Source of the DNA: CAZUZS01 sp964624795
GTDB taxonomy: Bacteria > Calditrichota > Calditrichia > RBG-13-44-9
Direction of reading: 5' to 3'
Assembly: GCA_964624795.1 (NCBI GenBank)
Contig: CAZUZS010000006.1
Location: 1-64,000, forward strand
DNA length: 64,000 nt
Below, in pieces: positions 26,169-35,409 of the stretch. The position numbers and the translations under genes were made by a program. The first letter of the stretch is position 1. Each line of letters begins with the position of its first letter. Under the pieces are notes generated by a model. That model ran no database searches. It was not told the DNA's origin and saw only the letters and a program-made list of their open reading frames with translations.

Positions 26169-27509
26169 TCAGGCGAAGAGCTTCTCAACCTCGGCCAGCG
26201 CCCGGGGCAGTGAGAAAATGACTACCCGGTCTTCCTCCCGGATTATCGTCTCCCCGTTGGGTATAATGACTTCATTGTGGCGGTGAACCGCGCCGACAAT
26301 GGCGGAGCGCGGAAAACTAATCTGTTTCAGCGGTTTTTTGGTAATCTTTGCACCCCGCTGCGGGATAATCTCAATGATTTCCGCATCCACTCCCGGGATG
26401 GAAGCGATGCTCTCCAGCGTGCTTTTGCGGATAAACCGAAGGATCGCGTTTACAGTCAACAATTTTTTGCTCACCACCGCATCCAGGCCGATAGTCGGCG
26501 TAATCGGCAGGTATTCGGTCTTATTTACCAGGGCAATAGTGCGGGGCACCTGCAGATGCTTTGCCATCAGGGTCGAGATAATATTGGTTTCGTCGTCACC
26601 GGTAACGGCAATGAAGGCGTCCATATCGATGATGCCTTCCAGCGCCAGGAGGTCCATGTCGGTGCCATCCCCGTGAATTACCAGTGATTTCTTCAGGAGG
26701 TCCGCAATCTCTTCCGATTTATCATAGTTGCTTTCAATTATTTTAACATTGATGTGGTCTTCCAGCGTGCTGGCAACGAACTGGCCGATTAGGCCGCCTC
26801 CCAGGATCATGATGTCCTGGATGGTAACATTTTCTTTCCCCGTTATACGTAGAATGTCCGGGACAACCTCTTTCTCGCTGATCACAAAGAGCTGGTCGCC
26901 GGCAACCAAAATATCGTTCCCACCCGGAATGAGTGTGTGCTCTTTGCGGTTGATAGCGACGATTCGGGCGCGCAGGTGATTATGCTCCTGCCAGACCTGT
27001 TTCAACGATTTTTTAAGAATGGGGGAATCCTGTTCCAGGCGGATTCCCAAAAGCTGTATTTTACCGCCGGCAAACTCCACCAGGTCGGTTGCAGCGCTTT
27101 GCCGGATGAGCCGCGAAATGGCATCTGCGGTTTCTTTTTCAGGGTGAATCAGCAGATCCACGCCCATTTCAGCAGGAGACAGAATGAAGTCCGGTTGCAG
27201 ATATTCCGGGTTGCGTATACGGGCAATTTTGTAAGGAATGCCTAATTTCTGAGCGTATCTGCAGGCCAGGAGATTCACCTCATCGGAATTGCTGATGGCG
27301 GCTAAAATTTCGGTTTTCTCAATATTTGCCTTTTTCAGATCCTGGAAACTGGAACCCGATCCCGCTACCACTAACGCATCCAACTGCTCTTCCGCGCGGC
27401 TCACTTTTTCAGGATTTTTTTCCAGAATTGTGATGTTGTGTTTTTCTGCGGAAAGCAGCCTGGCCAGGTGAAATCCCACTTCTCCGGCGCCGATAATCAG
27501 AATATTCAT
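26169..27509 (-). CDS. trkA: Trk system NAD-binding regulatory subunit TrkA
   Basis: A 446-residue cytoplasmic protein with two RCK units, each a Rossmann fold plus a C-terminal TrkA_C domain. The first nucleotide site is IIGAGEVGFHLA (residues 4-15) and the second ILGGGLIGQFVA (about 235). It gates TrkH in response to nucleotides. The tandem arrangement and length are normal for TrkA. It is the first gene of a two-gene operon with trkH. The ribosome-binding site before the ATG is weak. Confidence 0.95.
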   Translation of the reverse strand: MNILIIGAGEVGFHLARLLSAEKHNITILEKNPEKVSRAEEQLDALVVAGSGSSFQDLKKANIEKTEILAAISNSDEVNLLACRYAQKLGIPYKIARIRNPEYLQPDFILSPAEMGVDLLIHPEKETADAISRLIRQSAATDLVEFAGGKIQLLGIRLEQDSPILKKSLKQVWQEHNHLRARIVAINRKEHTLIPGGNDILVAGDQLFVISEKEVVPDILRITGKENVTIQDIMILGGGLIGQFVASTLEDHINVKIIESNYDKSEEIADLLKKSLVIHGDGTDMDLLALEGIIDMDAFIAVTGDDETNIISTLMAKHLQVPRTIALVNKTEYLPITPTIGLDAVVSKKLLTVNAILRFIRKSTLESIASIPGVDAEIIEIIPQRGAKITKKPLKQISFPRSAIVGAVHRHNEVIIPNGETIIREEDRVVIFSLPRALAEVEKLFA

Positions 27510-27741
27510 ATTTCGCTATTCTCTTTTTTTCTAAAAAATGATCAACAGACTATTTCGGTGATCGCCTTTTCCGGGTCATAAATTATCTGCAGATTCCTCA
27601 GTCGGGAATTTGATCAAAATTTTGTGAGCCCAAAATTCTTTAACTTTTGTATCTATGTTGTCGCAGGAGGAATCGAAAAGTGGTTTTGACCAGTGGACCG
27701 ATCCGTGATTCCCCCGCAAAATTTTCAGGTCTTCAGGATAA

Positions 27742-28773
27742 TCAATTTATCTTAAAAATCTCATGCATGGCGGAAACTGCCTGCTGAATATCCTGATCGG
27801 ATATGTCAAGATGGGTAACAGCGCGTATTTTGGTGGGAGCAAATGATGATACACCCACACCTTTTTGGTGCAGCCGCCGGACGATTTCGGGACCGTCCAG
27901 CCCGCTGCCCGCCACATCGAAAATTACGATATTGGTTTGTACCGTGGTCAAATCTACAGCTATCCCCGGGATTGTGGAAATGGATTCCGCGAAGTATTTT
28001 GCGCGGCGATGGTCATCCTTCAGCCGGTTGAAATTGTGGTTCACGGCATATATGGCTGCTGCTGCCAGTAATCCTGCCTGGCGCATTCCCCCACCATACG
28101 CTTTGCGATAATAGCGGGCTCTTTCGATAAATCGGGCCGAGCCTGCAACGATGGAGCCGACCGGTGCGCCCAATCCCTTGGAAAAACACAATGAGACCGA
28201 ATCGAAGTGGCTGCAATATTCCTGGATGGAGATGCCTGCAGCCGCTGATGCATTCCAGAGCCGCGCACCATCCAGGTGCATTCTAATATCCTGCGTTTTT
28301 GCAAAACCAGAAATTTTCTTAATCTTATCCAGTGGAAAAATTGTGCCCCCGGCCCGGTTGTGGGTGTTTTCGATGCAAATGAGCCGGGTTTGCGGATGGT
28401 GCACGTTCACCGGGCGAATCAGTTCCCGCACCTGCTCCAGGGTAAAACTGCCGTTTGCGCCGTTTACCGGCATCACCTGCACGCCGGACAGCAGGGCAGG
28501 GCTGCCGCATTCATAGTTGAAAATATGGGAATACCGCTCCGCGATTATCTCATTTCCCGGCTGGGTGTGGGCATTGATGCACACCTGGTTGCCCATGGTG
28601 CCACTGGTGACAAAGAGGGTTGCTTCTTCGCCGGTGAGCTTCGCAATCATTTCCTGCAACCGGTTTATGGTGGGGTCTTCTCCAAGAACATCGTCTCCCA
28701 ACTCCGCTTGCCGCATTGCTTCCCGCATTTCGGGAGAAGGCTTTGTTACCGTATCGCTTCGTAAATCAATCAT
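27742..28773 (-). CDS. ltaE: Low-specificity L-threonine aldolase
   Basis: A PLP enzyme (343 residues, normal length) that splits L-threonine or allo-threonine into glycine and acetaldehyde. Visible family features are MIDLRSDTVTKPSPEMR at the start, GDDVLGEDPT, the substrate loop ENTHNRAGGT, HLDGARLWNA and the PLP-binding Lys199 in LCFSKGLGAPVGS. The gene stands alone, divergent from the phosphoglycerate mutase gene. It may feed glycine supply. Confidence 0.94.
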   Translation of the reverse strand: MIDLRSDTVTKPSPEMREAMRQAELGDDVLGEDPTINRLQEMIAKLTGEEATLFVTSGTMGNQVCINAHTQPGNEIIAERYSHIFNYECGSPALLSGVQVMPVNGANGSFTLEQVRELIRPVNVHHPQTRLICIENTHNRAGGTIFPLDKIKKISGFAKTQDIRMHLDGARLWNASAAAGISIQEYCSHFDSVSLCFSKGLGAPVGSIVAGSARFIERARYYRKAYGGGMRQAGLLAAAAIYAVNHNFNRLKDDHRRAKYFAESISTIPGIAVDLTTVQTNIVIFDVAGSGLDGPEIVRRLHQKGVGVSSFAPTKIRAVTHLDISDQDIQQAVSAMHEIFKIN

Positions 28774-28971
28774 CTGGCACTTCTCTTTTTCCCGGTCAAA
28801 GTACCATCTCGCCGGAAAAAATGCAAGCGATCTGCGAAGTTTGAATTCTTCGGAACACAGGATGCGTTTCGGTAAACCCCTCTGCCTGATTGTCCCAATT
28901 TATCTTTTGCAGAATCCCGGCATCTTTTGTAATTTAGGCCGGTTTTAAAGTGCTAATACAGGAGAGATAAA

Positions 28972-30180
28972 ATGGATGCAAAAGTGTGGAAAGAATTGCT
29001 GGTACAGAACCGAACCAAAATTATTTTTCTTATTATGGATGGTCTCGGCGGTCTGCCCATGTCGGATGGCGGGAAAACCGAACTGGAAACTGCCGTAACG
29101 CCGAATTTCAACCAATATGCAAAAGAAGGCATCAGTGGCCTGCTGGATCCAATCTATCCGGGATTTACGCCCGGCAGCGGCCCGGCGCACCTGGCTCTGT
29201 TCGGTTACGAGCCGGTGGAATTCAACATCGGTCGCGGCGTGCTCTCGGCTCTGGGTGTGGATTTCGAGTTGACCGGCCGCGATGTGGCGGCACGGCTCAA
29301 TTTCTGCACAATTGACAAAAATGGTAATGTCACAGACCGCCGCGCCGGCCGGATTTCAACTGATTTGAACAAATCGCTTTGCGAGAAAATAAAGAAGTCG
29401 GTTAAGCTTTCCCCCGGTGTAGAGTACTTCCTTGAGACGGAATCCGAGCACCGCGCCGTGCTGGTGTTGCGGGGAGACGCACTGGGCGGCGATATTAACG
29501 ATACCGATCCGCAGGAAACCGGCGTAAAGCCGTTTGAACCGAAGGGCGAAAATGAGAAGTCAGAGAAGACTGCCCGCTATGTGGCCGAATTCCTGCAACA
29601 GGTGAAAGAGGTGCTGAAAGACGATCATCCTGCCAATTTCCTGCTTGCCAGGGGATTTGCCAAACACGAGGATTTTCCCTCCATGCAAAAGCGCTACGGC
29701 CTGCGCTCGCTGGCGGTAGCACAATATCCCATGTACCGCGGCCTGGCCCGCCTGGTGGGAATGACGGTACCCCCGGTTCCGCCCACTTTCGACGATATGT
29801 GGGATCAGTTGCGGAAAAATTATGACGATTACGATTTCTTCTTCCTGCATTTCAAAAAGACGGACAGTTATGGTGAAGACGGTAATTTTGATGCCAAGGT
29901 GAAGATGATCGAGACCGTGGATGCCTGGTCAGCGCGGCTGCGGGAACTGAATCCCGATGTGCTGGTGGTTACAGGAGATCACTCAACGCCGGCGCTGCTC
30001 AAATCGCATAGCTGGCATCCTGTTCCGGCGCTGCTGTGGTCAAAATATGCCAGGCGGGATGAAGTAGCGGAATTTGGCGAAAGCGCCTGCCGGCACGGTT
30101 ACCTGGGCCGCATGCCTATGAGGAATATCTTGCTTGTCGCTATGGCCAATGCCGAGCGGTTCAAGAAATTTGGGGCGTAA
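28972..30180 (+). CDS. apgM: 2,3-bisphosphoglycerate-independent phosphoglycerate mutase, archaeal type
   Basis: Converts 3-phosphoglycerate to 2-phosphoglycerate in glycolysis. This alkaline-phosphatase-superfamily member (402 residues) shows the metal site in IIFLIMDGLGG (Asp23), the nucleophile loop TPGSGPAHLALFGYEP (Ser69), GRGVLSALGVDFEL, and the C-terminal metal ligands in VVTGDHSTPALLKSHSWHPVP. The shorter ApgM form is found in archaea and several bacterial phyla. AGGAGA lies 7 bp before the ATG. No other glycolytic gene is adjacent. Confidence 0.94.
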   Translation: MDAKVWKELLVQNRTKIIFLIMDGLGGLPMSDGGKTELETAVTPNFNQYAKEGISGLLDPIYPGFTPGSGPAHLALFGYEPVEFNIGRGVLSALGVDFELTGRDVAARLNFCTIDKNGNVTDRRAGRISTDLNKSLCEKIKKSVKLSPGVEYFLETESEHRAVLVLRGDALGGDINDTDPQETGVKPFEPKGENEKSEKTARYVAEFLQQVKEVLKDDHPANFLLARGFAKHEDFPSMQKRYGLRSLAVAQYPMYRGLARLVGMTVPPVPPTFDDMWDQLRKNYDDYDFFFLHFKKTDSYGEDGNFDAKVKMIETVDAWSARLRELNPDVLVVTGDHSTPALLKSHSWHPVPALLWSKYARRDEVAEFGESACRHGYLGRMPMRNILLVAMANAERFKKFGA

Positions 30181-30410
30181 AAGTGGGAAGTTTAGTCGGA
30201 TAGCCGTGTAAGGGTGCCGGATATAGAAGGTGAAGGCCTTTCGATTTGGAGGGTTGGTAGGCTTGCAACTTGTCTTGCATTTGCCTGATGTGTGGATCAC
30301 AAAATCCTCTTTTTCGGTATGTTCCACGATATTCGCAAGTTAGTGCTGACCGCAGAATGTAATGAATTATAGTCCTGAGATTTTCCTGCTACCTTTTTGA
30401 AAATCACTCC

Positions 30411-32003
30411 TTACCTGCGGTACCGTTGTTTCAGTTTCGCGACTGTGGTTTTATAAAACCGGCCAAATCCATTGCGGGGTCCTTCGCACAAGTAGACCGG
30501 CAAACCGTTTTCGCGAAAATAGGGATTGTCCACCTCGCCGACTTTTTGAACATGTTCAAAAAAATGCGAGACATCGGAGGTGTCGTCATCGACATAAATC
30601 AGCGTAGTGATATTATGAAGGCTGTCCGGCGCCCACAGCAGATAATTGTCATTGAAGGAGACCGGTTCGGGCAGGTTCAGATGCCGGCCATAATAGGAAA
30701 TGGCGCCGGCTTCCCCGTAATTTCCGCAATAAATTCCGCAAAGTTGTTTTGCTGAATCGGGAAGATTGTGGTAGGTATCAATCACAATATTGCTCAATTC
30801 CCGCCAGCCGGTCATGTCCGCGTAGTCCTGCGGAAGTTTGTGGATCTTTCCATCTTCCCATCGAAGCGTCATTTCCAGGCCGTGTTTGGCGGTTGCCTGG
30901 GAATATGCCGCCATTTTATCCAATGGCAGCACCGGCAAGCTATATGGTATAAAGGGAATGGTCACCAAAATCATAATTGCCATCTGTAGCGGTTTTAGGA
31001 ATGCCAGCCGCCGGACGAAATAACGTTCGAATGCCACGCCACCCGCCGCAAAAAGTGCAGGGTAGATTCCCAAACTGTAATAATGCTTGCCTCGAAAAAT
31101 AATGAGGAGGAGAATGACGCCAACAAACGTGTAGCCCAGCGCCCGCAGATTTTTTTCCGGTTTAAAAAACAGGATGAGCAATAGACCGAATCCCCACAGG
31201 AAAATGGCATGTGCGTTCATAACCAACTGGCTCACCAAGAAATCGGGCAGATGCACATGTACCAATTGCGTTCGTTGCAGCTCAACCATGTGAGTAACGA
31301 CCGGCCAGTTGTGTGTATACTGCCAAATCAGGTTCGGAACAGCCAGGAGAAAACCGGCAACACTTCCCCACACAAAATATTTTGATAGATAGAGTTTTCG
31401 CTGGGGCGAGAGAAACAGGCTGAGATAAAATGCCAGCGCCAGGAAAGCAACCGAATATTTATTAAGAAACGCGACGCCGAACGTGATCTGCAGATGCAGC
31501 CAGTATTTGGGATCTTTGCTCTGCAGCAGCTTTATCATGAAATAAGACGACAGCAGCCAGAAGAATTGGTTGAACGTCACCGGCTGAAACAGGGTGTTGC
31601 TGCGCAAAAAAGCCACGGAGAGAATAAAAGCGGTTGCGGCCAAGAGAATCGCCCAGATTCGCCCACCCAAGTTTTTAACGATCAGGGCAATGATAAATAC
31701 TGAAGCTCCGCCTGTGAAGGCAGGGAGAAGCCGCACAGCAAAAGTGGAATAACCGAAGATAATTCCGGAAAGCCGTCCCAGCCAGGGTGTTAGCGGCGGC
31801 ACTGAAACATAGCCGAATGCTAGATGGCGACCTTCAGCAAGATAAAGATAGGCGTCACGCTGTAATTCGTAATTGGTGCTGGTGAGCAGATGCAGCAGAA
31901 GCTTGGAAATGATCAAACCGCCAATCAGCATCCATTCCTGAACGGTGAAAATGGATGATTTATCTTTTTCAATGAAATTGTTTTCCGGCACCAGGTTTTT
32001 CAT
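30411..32003 (-). CDS. GT39/ArnT-like membrane glycosyltransferase
   Basis: A 530-residue polytopic membrane protein. The N-terminal loop YELQRDAYLYLAEGRHLAFGYVSVPPLTPWLGR is the first periplasmic loop of the PMT/ArnT family (GT39/GT83), with the catalytic acidic residue in RDAY. About ten hydrophobic helices follow, then a soluble C-terminal domain of about 170 residues. Such enzymes move a sugar from a polyprenyl-phosphate donor onto protein or lipid at the outer face of the inner membrane. It is divergent from the glycan cluster starting at 32250 and may act with it. The acceptor is unknown. Confidence 0.85.
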   Translation of the reverse strand: MKNLVPENNFIEKDKSSIFTVQEWMLIGGLIISKLLLHLLTSTNYELQRDAYLYLAEGRHLAFGYVSVPPLTPWLGRLSGIIFGYSTFAVRLLPAFTGGASVFIIALIVKNLGGRIWAILLAATAFILSVAFLRSNTLFQPVTFNQFFWLLSSYFMIKLLQSKDPKYWLHLQITFGVAFLNKYSVAFLALAFYLSLFLSPQRKLYLSKYFVWGSVAGFLLAVPNLIWQYTHNWPVVTHMVELQRTQLVHVHLPDFLVSQLVMNAHAIFLWGFGLLLILFFKPEKNLRALGYTFVGVILLLIIFRGKHYYSLGIYPALFAAGGVAFERYFVRRLAFLKPLQMAIMILVTIPFIPYSLPVLPLDKMAAYSQATAKHGLEMTLRWEDGKIHKLPQDYADMTGWRELSNIVIDTYHNLPDSAKQLCGIYCGNYGEAGAISYYGRHLNLPEPVSFNDNYLLWAPDSLHNITTLIYVDDDTSDVSHFFEHVQKVGEVDNPYFRENGLPVYLCEGPRNGFGRFYKTTVAKLKQRYRR

Positions 32004-32180
32004 GCATATATCTCCAATTATAAGGGCTTAATTTAAACTAACGTCCATCCCTATAAAAACTTTTTTTATGCAACCACAAGCACACCCGTTTGTCTATTGA
32101 AAGCCTGTTTTACTATTTGGCCTTCTGGTTTGCCAATACAGGGCACTTCCAAATTTCCCCAAAATGAATGATGATATGTG

Positions 32181-32191
32181 TCACAGTGTGA
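32181..32191. promoter_or_regulatory. Palindrome in the divergent promoter region of the glycan cluster
   Basis: TCACA-G-TGTGA is a perfect inverted repeat in the 246-bp space between two divergent genes, 59 bp before the acyl ligase start. It could be an operator for either gene. It is short and could be chance. Confidence 0.3.
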
Positions 32192-32249
32192 ATGCAAAAT
32201 GAAAATATCTTGGGGAAGTACATTTTGAAAAATGCCAGGAGGATCCATT

Positions 32250-33797
32250 ATGCAGGTACATCAAATTCTGGAAGAAACTGCTCGAAAGTTCCCGGAAAAG
32301 GAAGCGGCATGGTATGAAAACAAGTGGATTACCTTCTCCGAGATCGATCTCCAATCCAATAGGGTTGCCAATCATCTGAAAGATACCGGCATCGAACGCG
32401 GCGACCGTGTTGCGCTTTTGTATGAAAACTCATTCGATTATATTATAAATTATTATGCCATTCTAAAAGCCGGCGGAGTGACGGTTGCGTTGAATACCGA
32501 AACCACCACCGATGCGTTGATCTACCTGCTAAACGATTCCGGCGCAAAGGCAATTATCACCAATCAGCGGTTCTCGAAATACCTGGTTCCTGCTGTGCCA
32601 AAGGTGCCATACCTGCGGGAAGTGATTATTGATCAGAAGGATTTGAGCAGATATGAAGCTATTGGCCATTGCTCGCAGACCCGGCTGCGGGATATTTATG
32701 AGACTGGTGATGAACGGCATCCTGGTGTGCGTGGAATCGATATCGACTTAGCTTCGATCGTCTACACATCCGGCAGCACCGGGAAGCCGAAGGGAGTTAC
32801 CCTGACCCACCTCAACATTATTACGAATACGCGCTCGATTGTCGAATACCTGGAGCTGACGCCCGATGACCGGGTGATGGTTGTTTTGCCGTTTTACTAT
32901 ATTTATGGCAAATCTTTATTAAATACGCATTTCTTTGTTGGCGGATCGGTGGTAATCGATAACCGTTTTGCCTTCCCCAATGCAATTTTAGAAACCATGA
33001 AAAAAACCGAAGTGACCGGATTTTCGGGCGTTCCCTCAACCTTTATGATCCTGCTGAATAAATCGTCGGTACGCAAATATGAATTTGAATCCTTGCGTTA
33101 CCTGACCCAGGCGGGTGGTGCAATGGCGCCGGTGGTGCAAAGGGAGGTCGCGGACCTGTTTTCTCCCGCCAAACTGTTCGTTATGTATGGCGCCACCGAG
33201 GCTTCCGCACGTCTCTCATACCTGGACCCCGATATGCTGCCTGCAAAATGGGGATCGATCGGCAAGGGCATCCCCAATGTCGATCTTTTTGTTGCCGATG
33301 AAAACGGGCAGGAGGTTCCGCAGGGGGATGTAGGAGAGGTTGCCGCGCGCGGCGCGAATCTCATGGTCGGGTATTGGAACGATCCGGAAGAAACTGCCAA
33401 AGTACTTAGAAACGGCCTGTATTATACCGGAGATTTGGGTCGGATGGACGAAGACGGTTATTTGTTTGTGGTAGGCAGAACAAAGGACATGATAAAAGTC
33501 GGCGGCCAACGGGTAAGCGGAAAGGAAGTGGAGGAAAAGATCCTGGAGATCAACGACGTTCACGAAGTTGCAGCAATTGGCGTGGCAGACCCAACGCTGG
33601 GCGAGGCAATCAAAGTATTTATTGTGCCACGCGACGGAACCGTTCTTGACCAGGATTCCATAATCAAGCAACTCAAGAACAAATTGCCTGCTTTCAAACT
33701 TCCAAAATACATAGAATTCCGGGAAGATTTGCCAAAGAACGAGTCCGGCAAAATACTGAAAACTGTGCTAAAGGAAGAAGAAAATCACAAAGCCTAA
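32250..33797 (+). CDS. AMP-forming acyl-CoA/acyl-ACP ligase
   Basis: An ANL-superfamily enzyme that activates a carboxylic acid as its adenylate and loads it on CoA or on a carrier protein. The motifs are IVYTSGSTGKPKGVTLTH (ATP loop), MYGATEASARLSYL, YYTGDLGRMDEDGYLFVVGRTKDMIKVGG and the catalytic Lys near the end (PKNESGKILKT). The start at 32250 is chosen because AGGAGG (32237-32242) lies 7 bp before it; the in-frame ATG at 32232 is upstream of that site. The length (515 aa) is normal. The acyltransferase and acyl carrier protein genes downstream suggest the product is handed to the carrier protein. The acid is not known. Confidence 0.9.
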   Translation: MQVHQILEETARKFPEKEAAWYENKWITFSEIDLQSNRVANHLKDTGIERGDRVALLYENSFDYIINYYAILKAGGVTVALNTETTTDALIYLLNDSGAKAIITNQRFSKYLVPAVPKVPYLREVIIDQKDLSRYEAIGHCSQTRLRDIYETGDERHPGVRGIDIDLASIVYTSGSTGKPKGVTLTHLNIITNTRSIVEYLELTPDDRVMVVLPFYYIYGKSLLNTHFFVGGSVVIDNRFAFPNAILETMKKTEVTGFSGVPSTFMILLNKSSVRKYEFESLRYLTQAGGAMAPVVQREVADLFSPAKLFVMYGATEASARLSYLDPDMLPAKWGSIGKGIPNVDLFVADENGQEVPQGDVGEVAARGANLMVGYWNDPEETAKVLRNGLYYTGDLGRMDEDGYLFVVGRTKDMIKVGGQRVSGKEVEEKILEINDVHEVAAIGVADPTLGEAIKVFIVPRDGTVLDQDSIIKQLKNKLPAFKLPKYIEFREDLPKNESGKILKTVLKEEENHKA

Positions 33798-33951
33798 AAC
33801 AGAACTCCGGGGCTGATTAAAAAAATTAGGTTATTGCCGATAATAGTAATCGCTTGCGGAATCCACTTTGATTGAATCCATTAGTCTGCATGTGGAGGAT
33901 CGCTGAACGGCAGATGGATTTGATAAGATTAATTTACAGGTACGGGATTTA

Positions 33952-35001
33952 ATGGGATACATTGTCAGAGAAGCCGATATTCAAACGGAAAAAGATCAAC
34001 TCGTAAGGATATTGACCGAAAATCGCACCCGCCAGGATTTTGACTACGAAAAAAGATTCGACTGGATTTATCTCGATAATCCTAATGGAAAAGCTATTGC
34101 ATGGGTTATTGTGGATGAAAAAAGCAATACGCCGGCGGGATTTACTGCTGTATTCCCGTGGAAGATTCTCGTTAACGGAAAGGAGCACCTGGCCTGGAAT
34201 TGCGGGGATTTTTCAATTTATAAGGAATACCGGACGCTGGGTATTGCCCTGAAATTGCGGAAAGCGGCCAAAGCAGGCATTGATGAAGGCAAGGTGCCGT
34301 TTCTTTTTGCCAATCCAAACGAACGGATGGAAGTTGTTCATTTGAAAGTTGGGCACATCCGGTCTGCCACGCTTAATCGCTATGCGATGCCTCTCCGGTT
34401 AACGAAATACCTGGAAAACAAATCGTACGGCAAAATCGGGGCAAAACTGGCGAATCCGTTGTACACTTCTTTTTTGAAATTCAAGCACAGGCAGAACGGC
34501 GAATACGAAAATCTATCGCAGGCCGAGATGAATTTTGACGATTCGTACCGTGAAATCTGTGAATCGTTGAATAAAGTTTCCCCGGTAATAGGTCTGCGGG
34601 ACAGCACCCATCTCACCTGGAAATATAAAAATCATCCCAATGCGCCGTACCAACTTTTCAATTATTATAGAAAGGGGAGGCTGGAAGGATATGTTGTCTA
34701 TGGAGTGAAAGACGATTCGATTTACCTGAACGAGTTCTTATCGAAACCGGGAGATGGTATCCCCGCTTCTGTCCTGGGATCGTTCATTCGCTTTGTAATC
34801 TCGCACTACCCGGATGTGCAATCGTTGACAACTATCATCCAGGAATTCAATCCATTCCTGCCGGTTCTGGAGCAAGCCGGGTTCAGGAAGCGGAAAGATT
34901 CCAGCCATGCGGCAATTGTCTATGCCGCCGATCCGCAGCTTCAGTCAATCGTGCATGACGGACGCAACTGGTTTATGAATGTCGGCGACCGCGATCAATA
35001 G
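33952..35001 (+). CDS. GNAT-type acyltransferase
   Basis: A 349-residue protein with the GNAT fold pattern. The motif-A-like segment is GDFSIYKEYRTLGIALKLRKAA, followed by FANPNERM, and a second half containing LTWKYKNHP, common in glycan-cluster acyltransferases. It probably moves an acyl group to a sugar or lipid in the cytoplasm. The gene lies between the acyl ligase and the acyl carrier protein, which suggests it uses the carrier-bound acyl group; this is inferred. The start at 33952 is the first ATG of the frame and has no strong ribosome-binding site. Confidence 0.75.
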   Translation: MGYIVREADIQTEKDQLVRILTENRTRQDFDYEKRFDWIYLDNPNGKAIAWVIVDEKSNTPAGFTAVFPWKILVNGKEHLAWNCGDFSIYKEYRTLGIALKLRKAAKAGIDEGKVPFLFANPNERMEVVHLKVGHIRSATLNRYAMPLRLTKYLENKSYGKIGAKLANPLYTSFLKFKHRQNGEYENLSQAEMNFDDSYREICESLNKVSPVIGLRDSTHLTWKYKNHPNAPYQLFNYYRKGRLEGYVVYGVKDDSIYLNEFLSKPGDGIPASVLGSFIRFVISHYPDVQSLTTIIQEFNPFLPVLEQAGFRKRKDSSHAAIVYAADPQLQSIVHDGRNWFMNVGDRDQ

Positions 35002-35061
35002 TAAAACAAAGCTGCATTGAGCAAACTCAAGTTCAAATTTATAAATATGGAGTCCAGAATA

Positions 35062-35319
35062 ATGGATAAAGCTGCAGTTGAAAAATCTCTGAAAGAATTC
35101 TTGTACGAAGAACACCTGGCGGAAGAGTTCAGCAATCTGTCCAATGAAGAGTCCTTGCTGAAACTGGGAATTATCGATTCCGTCAAAATGCTCGACCTGA
35201 TTATGTTTATCGAGCAGAATTACAATATCAAAGTTGATGAAGACGATATGACGCCTGACAATTTTGACACGATCGATGCCATCGTGGATTATATTGGAAT
35301 GCATGGCGCTAGCGAATAG
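35062..35319 (+). CDS. Stand-alone acyl carrier protein
   Basis: An 85-residue acidic helical protein with the 4'-phosphopantetheine attachment motif as GIIDSVKMLDL (the Ser of DSV carries the arm), then FIEQNYNIKV and a last helix IDAIVDYI, as in D-alanyl-carrier and other specialised carrier proteins. The ATG at 35062 is chosen because GGAG lies 9 bp upstream; ATG 35047 and TTG 35017 are in frame. It should carry the acyl group made by the ligase at 32250. It is not the fatty-acid-synthesis AcpP, given its surroundings and sequence. Confidence 0.85.
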   Translation: MDKAAVEKSLKEFLYEEHLAEEFSNLSNEESLLKLGIIDSVKMLDLIMFIEQNYNIKVDEDDMTPDNFDTIDAIVDYIGMHGASE

Positions 35320-35409
35320 ATTTAAGAAAAGCGGCCGCTGAGGGTAGAAGCTAAGATCTATTATTGGGACTTTTCGGAGCTGCAATAAAATAGTTGAGAT
35401 TGCGGATAA

